Source: Peptococcaceae bacterium (GTDB lineage: Bacteria; Bacillota; Desulfitobacteriia; Desulfitobacteriales; Desulfitobacteriaceae). Taken from it: a stretch of 5,232 nucleotides of DNA. Position numbers and translations under genes: made by a program. The notes beneath the pieces are model-generated. The model was not told the origin of the DNA. It saw only the letters and a program-made list of their open reading frames with translations, and searched no databases. The stretch lies in assembly GCA_031289815.1 (NCBI GenBank), contig JAITOS010000046.1, positions 1 through 5,232 of the forward strand, in the 5' to 3' direction. Positions 1 through 4,849 of this stretch are shown piece by piece (the first letter of the stretch is position 1; the number at the start of each line of letters is the position of its first letter).

Positions 1-1
1 A

Positions 2-256
2 ACCGAGCCGCTCCAGATCCCCGAAAACACCGCCGAGCCAGGAAAAGAAAGAGAGGCGCGGCAGGAGAAGGAAAAGCGAGCAAAACGGCCCTCATGGGGT
101 GGTTTACCCTTTAGACAGCGGTTCATTCGGCGGGAAATATTAAAATGTTTAACAAAATATCTAAATAAAACCTTGCTAAGGAAGGGAAAAGCAGGAGATA
201 GAGCGGCACGCAAAAATTTTTCAAAAAACCTCGCCGGTATATCAAAAAAGGAATAG
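2..256 (+). CDS. Possible 3' end of an upstream gene (partial, uncertain)
   Basis: A reading frame is open from the window edge to a TAG at 254-256 (84 codons). The first part is rich in Glu, Lys and Arg and reads like a charged linker; it is followed by a basic, helix-like stretch (FIRREILKCLTKYLNK at about residues 41-56). Third codon positions are GC-rich in roughly the first 45 codons, as in the confirmed genes here, and more so than in the other two forward frames. Against it: the other two forward frames are also open early (to 114 and 143), and the sequence becomes AT-rich from about 140, as intergenic DNA does here, so the true gene may end earlier or lie in another frame. I recognise no family. 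A charged linker followed by a basic helix occurs in several Firmicute membrane proteins, but that is too weak for an assignment. Confidence 0.33.
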   Translation, partial: TEPLQIPENTAEPGKEREARQEKEKRAKRPSWGGLPFRQRFIRREILKCLTKYLNKTLLRKGKAGDRAARKNFSKNLAGISKKE

Positions 257-272
257 CATACTATCTGAAAAG

Positions 273-329
273 CAGTGCCGTTGCTGAGCGGAGGATCCGG
301 GCCGTCTCGCCCTGCCCCCAGCGGCACTG
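273..329. other. GC-rich hairpin
   Basis: CAGTGCCG (273-280) pairs perfectly with CGGCACTG (322-329). After a 3-nt bulge (281-283) a further CTG/CAG (284-286 with 319-321) continues the stem. The loop (287-318) is GC-rich. It begins 16 nt after the stop of the possible upstream gene, so it could mark the end of that transcript, but no T tract follows on the + strand; on the - strand only a CTTTTC follows. I cannot call it an intrinsic terminator. Confidence 0.4.
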
Positions 330-353
330 AAGCATAAGTTCAAGATCAGGAGT

Positions 354-363
354 CCAAGCCGCC
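354..363. repeat. Left copy of 10-bp direct repeat (putative target-site duplication)
   Basis: CCAAGCCGCC here matches CCAAGCCACC at 513-522 in 9 of 10 positions (7 identical at the start). The left copy ends exactly where the inverted-repeat element begins and the right copy starts exactly where it ends, the arrangement expected for a target duplication made on insertion of a transposable element. Confidence 0.5.
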
Positions 364-512
364 CACGGTCACCGCATTTACTTTTTTGTGTGCCGAAATC
401 CATGAAATTGCCCTTTTGAATGCGATAATCGGCTTTTGAAATGAGTTTTCTCGTCAAAAATCGACGATGATCAGTCTAAAAAGCCCGCAAAAAAGTAAAT
501 GCGGTGATCGCG
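364..512. mobile_element. MITE-like palindromic element with terminal inverted repeats
   Basis: The left end (364-393) and right end (483-512) are inverted repeats over 30 positions: 26 Watson-Crick matches, two G:T pairs and two mismatches, with an uninterrupted 20-bp core (369-388 against 488-507, starting TCACCGCATT). The interior (394-482) is AT-richer than the flanks and holds a repeated CTTTTGAA (413-420, 433-440) and a small TCGTC/GACGA hairpin (451-467). The element is bounded by the direct repeat at 354-363 and 513-522. It has no room for a transposase, so it would be non-autonomous and depend on an enzyme encoded elsewhere, or be a deletion relic of an insertion sequence. If transcribed it would fold into one long hairpin. 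It lies 19 bp upstream of the -35 box of the next gene. The inverted repeat is certain; the mobile-element reading is inference. Confidence 0.6.
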
Positions 513-522
513 CCAAGCCACC
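513..522. repeat. Right copy of 10-bp direct repeat (putative target-site duplication)
   Basis: CCAAGCCACC, 9 of 10 identical to 354-363. It abuts the right terminal inverted repeat and leaves the promoter of the downstream gene intact, so an insertion here need not have disrupted expression. Confidence 0.5.
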
Positions 523-531
523 GTTCTCCGG

Positions 532-561
532 TTGCCTGCCAGCCGCTGGATAAGATATAAT
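532..561 (+). promoter_or_regulatory. Sigma-A-type promoter for the small membrane-anchored protein
   Basis: A perfect -10 box TATAAT (556-561) is preceded, after 18 bp, by TTGCCT (532-537; four of six matches to TTGACA). Transcription would start near 568 and give a leader of about 85 nt. Within the leader GACGGA (570-575) can pair with TCCGTC (612-617), a weak stem. This is the best promoter match in the window. Confidence 0.7.
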
Positions 562-635
562 AGGGAAGGGACGGAGACTAGACCATAGAAACAGATCAAA
601 TGAAGAAATAATCCGTCTATCAAAAAGAAGAAATC

Positions 636-643
636 AAAGGGAG
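636..643 (+). promoter_or_regulatory. Ribosome binding site that decides the start at 653
   Basis: AAAGGGAG (636-643) directly touches the in-frame TTG at 644, leaving no spacer, but lies 9 nt ahead of a second in-frame TTG at 653. The spacing favours 653 as the true start, shortening the protein by three residues. Confidence 0.65.
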
Positions 644-652
644 TTGAGTGCG

Positions 653-1075
653 TTGTCCAAAAATAAAAACATCATCATTGCCTTGCTGGCCGCGGTCGTT
701 CTTCTGCTCAGCGGCGGCTCGGTCTACCTTGACGCTCTGCATAACCAGAGCGCCCTCTCTACCCCCACAGCGCCGGTGGAGAGCGTGTTAGGCTATCGGT
801 TCTTCGACCACGGAAGTTATGAGGACTATGCCGCCGCCTTTAAAAGGGAAGAGTGGGTAACGAGCAAAGACGATCTCAAAGAGTTAAAACAGAGGACCGC
901 GGTGGAGCAATACTTCCCCGGCGACAACAGTCTGGAAGAAGTGATGTCCCATATGACGGTGGAAAATCAGACGGAGGATCAGGCGTCGGTCGTTTGGCAG
1001 GGCGAAGGGGACGCCTCGCCCATACAGCGCTGGCCCGTGGTCAAGATCGGCCAGCGCTGGGTCATCGACAATTAG
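653..1075 (+). CDS. Small membrane-anchored or secreted protein of unknown function, possibly NTF2-like
   Basis: A 140-residue protein starting at TTG 653 (143 if TTG 644 is used). A lysine-rich start (SKNKN) is followed by a hydrophobic segment at about residues 7-22, so it is a signal peptide or a single N-terminal anchor. There is no clear AxA cleavage site and no lipobox cysteine, which makes an uncleaved anchor more likely. The rest (about 110 residues) is soluble and extracytoplasmic: a helical first half (SYEDYAAAFKREEW, then an acidic/basic helix) and a strand-like second half ending in WPVVKIGQRWVIDN. A short helical part followed by strands and a final 'K-x-x-x-x-W-x-I' strand resembles small secreted NTF2-like/DUF4878-type domains; this is a fold guess from pattern only. 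It has its own promoter and is followed after 202 bp by the wall-protein gene with another promoter, so the two are probably separate units. The gene is surely real; its function is unknown. Confidence 0.85.
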   Translation: MSKNKNIIIALLAAVVLLLSGGSVYLDALHNQSALSTPTAPVESVLGYRFFDHGSYEDYAAAFKREEWVTSKDDLKELKQRTAVEQYFPGDNSLEEVMSHMTVENQTEDQASVVWQGEGDASPIQRWPVVKIGQRWVIDN

Positions 1076-1161
1076 AGACGCCGCCTTATTGGCCAGCGGA
1101 GAGACTTTGCCGCCTGCCGGTCATCCTGATCAAATCTGCATAAATTCTTAACAAAATTCAC

Positions 1162-1190
1162 TTAGGATGGTCAACTTTTTCCGTTATACT
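1162..1190 (+). promoter_or_regulatory. Probable promoter of the wall-protein gene, with palindrome at the start site
   Basis: The -10 box TATACT (1185-1190) has five of six matches. A 17-bp spacer separates it from TTAGGA (1162-1167), only three of six matches to the -35 consensus, so the promoter may be weak or need an activator. The hyphenated palindrome CTGATCATCAG (1189-1199) overlaps the end of the -10 box and the likely start site and could be an operator. The predicted leader is about 80 nt. Confidence 0.5.
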
Positions 1191-1206
1191 GATCATCAGA
1201 AATGAA

Positions 1207-1250
1207 GGCTCGCGCTCCATGTCGGCGTGCTTGACGGCGCGCAGCGGGCC
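1207..1250 (+). other. Two-tier hairpin in the leader of the wall-protein mRNA
   Basis: GGCTCGC (1207-1213) can pair with GCGGGCC (1244-1250) over 7 bp including one G:U. Inside it GCGTGC (1225-1230) pairs with GCGCGC (1237-1242) around the loop TTGACG. The two stems are separated by an asymmetric internal loop (1214-1224 and 1243). The structure ends 9 nt before the ribosome binding site and has no following T tract, so it is not a terminator; a role in mRNA stability or translation is possible. Confidence 0.35.
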
Positions 1251-1259
1251 ATGAGATGA

Positions 1260-1266
1260 AAGGAGA
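1260..1266 (+). promoter_or_regulatory. Ribosome binding site for the GTG start at 1278
   Basis: AAGGAGA lies 11 nt ahead of GTG 1278. The spacing is slightly long, but the next in-frame starts (GTG 1305, ATG 1320) would cut into or remove the basic n-region of the signal peptide. Confidence 0.65.
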
Positions 1267-1277
1267 CCGGATCAAAG

Positions 1278-3389
1278 GTGAAACCTCCCTGCCGAATAAC
1301 GACCGTGATCGCCCGGATAATGCTGGCGGTTCTCTTGCTGAGCGTACTGCCGCAGCCGTTGGCGGCTCTGGCGGCGAATTCCAAATTAAAGACGCTTGAA
1401 TTTGTTTCCGATGACGACGATCATCTGCTGGTTGGCGAGTCCAGCACGATTCGTTTCCGCGTCTACGACGAGACCCATACCCTGTACTCGGGAACCCTAA
1501 AGGGTTATTTGTGGAACACAGTGACCGGAGGCACCATTTCCTTATCGCTGAGCGGTTCGGGAAGCTATACGGCCAGCGACGTGGTGATCGACGCGCCGGG
1601 CGCTTACGGCTTGTTTATCAGCGATCTGGAGGGCAATGAACTGACTGCCCCTCACAATATCACGGTGCGCGAGGTCGCCGCCGCCTTGGACGGCGCGCTC
1701 AGCGTCAACATGACCAATACGGTCACGGTGCGCCTGACGGACAGCGACGGCGCGATTCTCAGCAAAAAATCGATCACCGTCGATGGGACGGAAGCAGGCG
1801 CTTCCAGCCAGAACTACACGACCTTGAGCGACGGAACCTTTACCTTCACCATGACGCCAACCCAGATCGGCAAGGTGAAATTTATCTTTGGCGGACAGGT
1901 GATCAAGACCGTGGAAGTGACCGATCAGAACGTTGGCATGGAAGTATCCGGGCAACTGGTGCTGAACGCCGAAAGTCGCTTGTCGGTCAGATTAACGGAC
2001 GCTGATGGGGAGCCCATCGGCAATAAGAGCTTCAGTGTGGACGCCACGGCGGTCGGGCTGAATACAGCCTCCTATACGACGCTGAACGATGGGACGGCGA
2101 CCGTTCTTTTAACGCCGACCAAGATCGGGGTGGTGAATCTGATCTTTGGCGGCCGGGTACTTCAGACGCTGGAGATTTCCGATCTGAATGTGGCGATGGA
2201 GGTATCCGGCAAGCTGGTGCTGAACGTCGAGAGCCGGTTGGCGGTCAGATTAACGGACGCAGGCGGTGTGCCGATGGGCGGTAAGAGCTTCAGCGTGGAC
2301 GCCACGGAGGCAGGACTCAATACGGGATCCTATACGACCTTAAACGACGGGACGGCGACCTTTCTCTTAACGCCGAACAAGATGGGGGCGGTGCATCTGA
2401 TCTTCGGCGGCCAAGTGCTGCGGACGGTGGTGGTAGATCCGGCCTATATCCAGGGACAACGGATCGGTGAAGCGGCGGCGGATAACGCTTCCCTTTCGCT
2501 TGCCATTGCCCAAAACGGCTGGACGGACGCTGAAAACGTCGTCCTGACCCGAGACGATGCCGTTGCCGACGCAATGGTAGCCGCGCCGCTGGCGGCGAAG
2601 CTGGCGGCCCCGATTTTGATGACGCCGGTCAACGAGCTGTTGCCGTCAATTGAAGCAGAACTCAGGCGCTTGGGCGCCCGAAACGTTTACATCATCGGTG
2701 GCACGGGCGCGATTTCCGCTACGGTGGAGGATCGTCTGAAGCAGACGGGTGTCACCGTGATCCGTATCGCCGGTGCGGACCGCTATCAGACGGCGGCTGA
2801 AGTCGCTGTCTGGCTCGGCGGCGAGAATACGGATACCGCCTATCTGGCCTATGGTTACGGAGAACCGGACGCCTTGGCGGCCAGCGCCTTTGCCGCCCAA
2901 CAAGGAGCGCCTATTTTACTGACGGAGACGAATCAATTGCCGCCCGCTACCCGGCAGGCGCTCCAGAATATGGGGGCCGCGAAGATCAAATTGCTGGGCG
3001 GGACCGGGGTCATCAGTACCCTTCTGGAAAGCCAGCTGGCCGGACAGTATCAAGTCAGCCGCTACGGCGGTCTGGATCGTTTTGCCACGGAAGTAGCGAT
3101 CTTCCAGGGCGAATTCACCGACCAGTCGCCGCTCTACTTTACCTCCGCGCTGGTAGACTCGGTGAATACGCCGTCCGGACAGCCATTTGGCGACGCGCTC
3201 CTGACAGCGGCTCTGGCCGCCAGGAATCACGGCTTTGTCGTAACCTTGCCGTTGGGAGAGCTGCCGTCCAACCTCTACTATTTCCTGCTCTACAACAAAG
3301 GCTATATCTCCACGGCGACCGTCGTCGGCAACCGCAGCGCGGTCAGCCAGACCTTGGAGAATCAGTTGCACGCCCTGCTGACGCATTAG
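1278..3389 (+). CDS. Secreted cell-wall-binding protein: Ig-like repeats plus C-terminal CWB2 modules
   Basis: A 703-residue exported protein. Residues 1-33 are a signal peptide (KPPCR...R, hydrophobic core, LAALA before the likely cleavage). Residues 34-134 form an Ig-like domain that differs from the rest. Residues 135-392 are three gap-free 86-residue repeats (see separate entry). Residues 393-703 resemble three cell-wall-binding type 2 modules (Pfam CWB2): ADAMVAAPLAAKLAAPILMT then VYIIGGTGAIS (470-480); IAGADRYQTA (497-506), APILLT (544-549) and LLGGTGVIS (572-580); YGGLDRFATE (596-605), FGDALLTAALAA and VVGNRSAVS (682-690). In clostridial S-layer-type proteins such triplets bind an anionic secondary wall polymer without covalent linkage; there is no LPxTG here. 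The Ig repeats would act as a stalk or adhesive surface. The third module is diverged (FVVT in place of PILLT). There is no catalytic domain, so a structural or adhesin role is the best reading. The anchor assignment is secure, the biological role is not. Confidence 0.93.
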   Translation: MKPPCRITTVIARIMLAVLLLSVLPQPLAALAANSKLKTLEFVSDDDDHLLVGESSTIRFRVYDETHTLYSGTLKGYLWNTVTGGTISLSLSGSGSYTASDVVIDAPGAYGLFISDLEGNELTAPHNITVREVAAALDGALSVNMTNTVTVRLTDSDGAILSKKSITVDGTEAGASSQNYTTLSDGTFTFTMTPTQIGKVKFIFGGQVIKTVEVTDQNVGMEVSGQLVLNAESRLSVRLTDADGEPIGNKSFSVDATAVGLNTASYTTLNDGTATVLLTPTKIGVVNLIFGGRVLQTLEISDLNVAMEVSGKLVLNVESRLAVRLTDAGGVPMGGKSFSVDATEAGLNTGSYTTLNDGTATFLLTPNKMGAVHLIFGGQVLRTVVVDPAYIQGQRIGEAAADNASLSLAIAQNGWTDAENVVLTRDDAVADAMVAAPLAAKLAAPILMTPVNELLPSIEAELRRLGARNVYIIGGTGAISATVEDRLKQTGVTVIRIAGADRYQTAAEVAVWLGGENTDTAYLAYGYGEPDALAASAFAAQQGAPILLTETNQLPPATRQALQNMGAAKIKLLGGTGVISTLLESQLAGQYQVSRYGGLDRFATEVAIFQGEFTDQSPLYFTSALVDSVNTPSGQPFGDALLTAALAARNHGFVVTLPLGELPSNLYYFLLYNKGYISTATVVGNRSAVSQTLENQLHALLTH
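1680..2453 (+). repeat. Three tandem 258-bp repeats encoding 86-residue Ig-like units
   Basis: Units run 1680-1937, 1938-2195 and 2196-2453 (residues 135-220, 221-306, 307-392) and align without gaps. Shared signature: VRLTD near the start, SYTTLNDGTAT (NYTTLSDGTFT in unit 1) in the middle, then LTP and IFGG. By hand count units 2 and 3 share about 60 of 86 residues, units 1 and 2 about 40 of 86. Units 2 and 3 also keep long identical DNA stretches such as GGTCAGATTAACGGACGC, so they arose from the more recent duplication. The pattern (strand, D-x-x-G turn, strand, 'DGT' turn) resembles bacterial Ig-like/invasin-type folds. Confidence 0.9.
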
Positions 3390-3472
3390 CTTGCGGATAA
3401 CCGATCAGCCTTCCTTGATAGAAGAAAACAGGGGATGACGGAATATACAGTAGCTAGCGGAGGGCAAGACAG

Positions 3473-3555
3473 TTGTCAAAGCCATGAAAGAGCTTGAGGA
3501 GATGGATGGGCTGACGAACGGAACGAACGAAGCGAATGAGAAAAAAGGAACATAG
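3473..3555 (+). other. Possible pair of tiny overlapping leader ORFs
   Basis: A strong site GGAGGG (3459-3464) sits 8 nt before TTG 3473, which opens only four codons (MSKP) to TGA at 3485-3487. That stop overlaps ATG 3484 (ATGA), which opens 23 codons (MKELEEMDGLTNGTN..., Glu/Asn-rich, ending KKGT) to TAG at 3553-3555. The arrangement looks like translational coupling ahead of the TolC-like gene. It may equally be chance or a relic; nothing but the ribosome site supports translation. The same gap contains a short run of AACG-like units (3513-3536). Confidence 0.2.
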
Positions 3556-3578
3556 GCACTCAACTCTGAGAGAAAAAG

Positions 3579-3583
3579 AGGAG
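3579..3583 (+). promoter_or_regulatory. Ribosome binding site that decides the start at 3593
   Basis: AGGAG lies 9 nt before ATG 3593, within AGAGGAGAAAAGGA. The upstream in-frame ATG at 3536 has no such site and would put 19 mostly charged residues before the signal peptide, so 3593 is preferred. Confidence 0.75.
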
Positions 3584-3592
3584 AAAAGGAAT

Positions 3593-4714
3593 ATGAATAC
3601 GAACACGAGGATCAAGAACCTGACCAAGGGACTTGCCGTCACTGCCGCGGCGCTGATTCTGCTCCAGATCGCGCCGGTCGGCGCGGCGGACGAAAAAGCG
3701 CTGACGATTGCACAGGTGGTACAGACGAGCGCGGCCAATGACCTGTCCCAACAGATTACCGACCTGGAAAAGGGCCTGAAGAACCAGCGGGCAGCCTACT
3801 CGCCGACGGGAGCCAGTCTGGGCGCCGGTCCTTGGGCGGTAACCTACGCCATGTCGATCGCCCCGCTTCTGCAAAGCGCGAGTTCAAAAGCCACGGATTA
3901 CCAGGAAACGGTAAATAAAAACTTCCAAAATGAGTACGGATACTACGGCAACGCCTATACCCTGTGGCTGGCCGGACAGAATTTACAATACCAACTGGCC
4001 AACTACAACCAATCCGCTAACGAAAAAGAGATGGCCCAGCAAAAATTGGATCAGGGGACGGCCTCTCAGAATGATATGCTAAAGGCGGAAATCAGCTTTA
4101 ACAAGGCGAAAGCCGATTACCTGAAAACGGACGGCGATTATCAATCCCTGCTCTACAAAATCAACCAGACGATGGGCGCGCCGCTGAGCCAGCAGTTCGG
4201 CGTCAACGACGTCAGCGTCGTCTTCCTGCCGGAGAGTGAACTGCAAGCGGAGCCGTTGATCAGCGATTTGCAGAAGAACCATACCTCGCTGGAAGCCATC
4301 CGGCAATTAATCTACGCTTATGAACACGCCTATGAGATTGCCGACGGACAAACGGACATCCGGGTGCCGGTGGAGGGCATCAAGGGTTATTACACGCGGG
4401 AAATCGAGGAAGCTAATTTGAAGCTGAAACAGGCGCAGAATGGTATAGAACTGGCAATTCGCGTCTATACCAACCAACTCCGGAGCTTGCAGGCCCGCAT
4501 CCAACTGGATCAGGAAGCGGTCGAAAAGATGGACCGGGTCTATGACAACGCGACGAAACTCTACGAAGTAGGCATGAGTACCTTTGACGATATGGAAAAA
4601 GTCCGCCTGAGCCTGGTTCAACTGCAATTGCAGCTGGCGCAAGACCAAAAGGATTACCTGTTGCTCACGGAAAAATTCAGACTCTTTAAGCTTGGCGCGA
4701 CCTTCGCGGAATAA
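3593..4714 (+). CDS. TolC-like (outer membrane efflux protein family) exported coiled-coil protein
   Basis: A 373-residue protein with a signal peptide (residues 1-31/32: TRIKNLTK, hydrophobic core, APVGA before ADEK). The mature part has the internal duplication of the TolC/OEP family: each half ends in a helix hairpin with the family's 'G-x-x-x-x-x-D-x-x-x-A' type turn, KLDQGTASQNDMLKAEISF (151-169) followed by a long helix to NQTMGAP, and LYEVGMSTFDDMEKVRLSL (323-341) followed by a helix ending FKLGA. In Gram-negative bacteria TolC trimers form an outer-membrane barrel with a periplasmic tunnel and complete type I secretion or efflux systems. This protein is shorter than usual (about 420-490). 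The segment before the second-half helix (about 250-272, DGQTDIRVPVEGIKGYYTRE) is too short for the usual two barrel strands and their loop. It lies 203 bp after the wall protein and 135 bp before the next gene. No transporter or adaptor gene is visible here. Family membership is likely; a channel function is uncertain. Confidence 0.85.
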   Translation: MNTNTRIKNLTKGLAVTAAALILLQIAPVGAADEKALTIAQVVQTSAANDLSQQITDLEKGLKNQRAAYSPTGASLGAGPWAVTYAMSIAPLLQSASSKATDYQETVNKNFQNEYGYYGNAYTLWLAGQNLQYQLANYNQSANEKEMAQQKLDQGTASQNDMLKAEISFNKAKADYLKTDGDYQSLLYKINQTMGAPLSQQFGVNDVSVVFLPESELQAEPLISDLQKNHTSLEAIRQLIYAYEHAYEIADGQTDIRVPVEGIKGYYTREIEEANLKLKQAQNGIELAIRVYTNQLRSLQARIQLDQEAVEKMDRVYDNATKLYEVGMSTFDDMEKVRLSLVQLQLQLAQDQKDYLLLTEKFRLFKLGATFAE

Positions 4715-4760
4715 ACGGCTCTACTGTAGCAATAGCTTGGTCTTGTTTTCAAAAAATAGT

Positions 4761-4798
4761 CGGCGCTTTCCCTTCGCTATCGCCGCCGAAGCGTCGCC
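4761..4798. other. Weak GC-rich hairpin between the TolC-like gene and the next gene
   Basis: Two alternative folds compete: GGCG (4762-4765) with CGCC (4795-4798) enclosing CTTCG/CGAAG (4772-4776 with 4787-4791), or CGGCG (4761-4765) with CGCCG (4781-4785). Neither is followed by a T tract; the nearby A run (4751-4756) lies upstream. I see no convincing promoter in 4715-4849, so the next gene may be read through from the TolC-like gene. Confidence 0.25.
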
Positions 4799-4849
4799 AA
4801 TGAGGGTATATCCGGCCAAACCTGTCAGGCCGCCAGCAAAGGAATAACC

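Noticed and set aside
1..95. Minus-strand frame starting at ATG 95 and open to the window edge, with a signal-like hydrophobic start
   Set aside because: Third codon positions are AT-rich, unlike the confirmed genes, and the purine-rich site is too far from the ATG.
242..457. Minus-strand frame of 71 codons from a TTG
   Set aside because: It runs through the hairpin and the left half of the palindromic element, has no ribosome site and a mixed composition with no recognisable domain; it is most likely a by-product of the element.
1093..1124. Possible terminator after the small protein gene (GGCCAGCGG against CCGCCTGCCGG)
   Set aside because: The stem is interrupted and there is no T tract.
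1148..1162. TTAACA and TTCACT as a Pho-box-like tandem site, with a similar TTTAACAAAAT at 147-157
   Set aside because: The 9-bp period does not match the 11-bp spacing of known PhoP boxes, and only two imperfect units are present.
1680..2453. Tandem repeats as a CRISPR-like array
   Set aside because: Units are 258 bp, contiguous and in frame within one gene, with no spacers.
1541..3386. Several long minus-strand frames opposite the wall-protein gene
   Set aside because: They mirror a GC-rich gene with clear domains and have no ribosome sites or recognisable products.
3415..3449. TTGATA and TATACA as a promoter for the TolC-like gene
   Set aside because: The spacer would be 23 bp, well outside the usual 16-18 bp, and no better pair is visible in the gap.
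3536..3592. Upstream ATG start for the TolC-like protein
   Set aside because: No ribosome site, and it would place a charged 19-residue extension before a good signal peptide.
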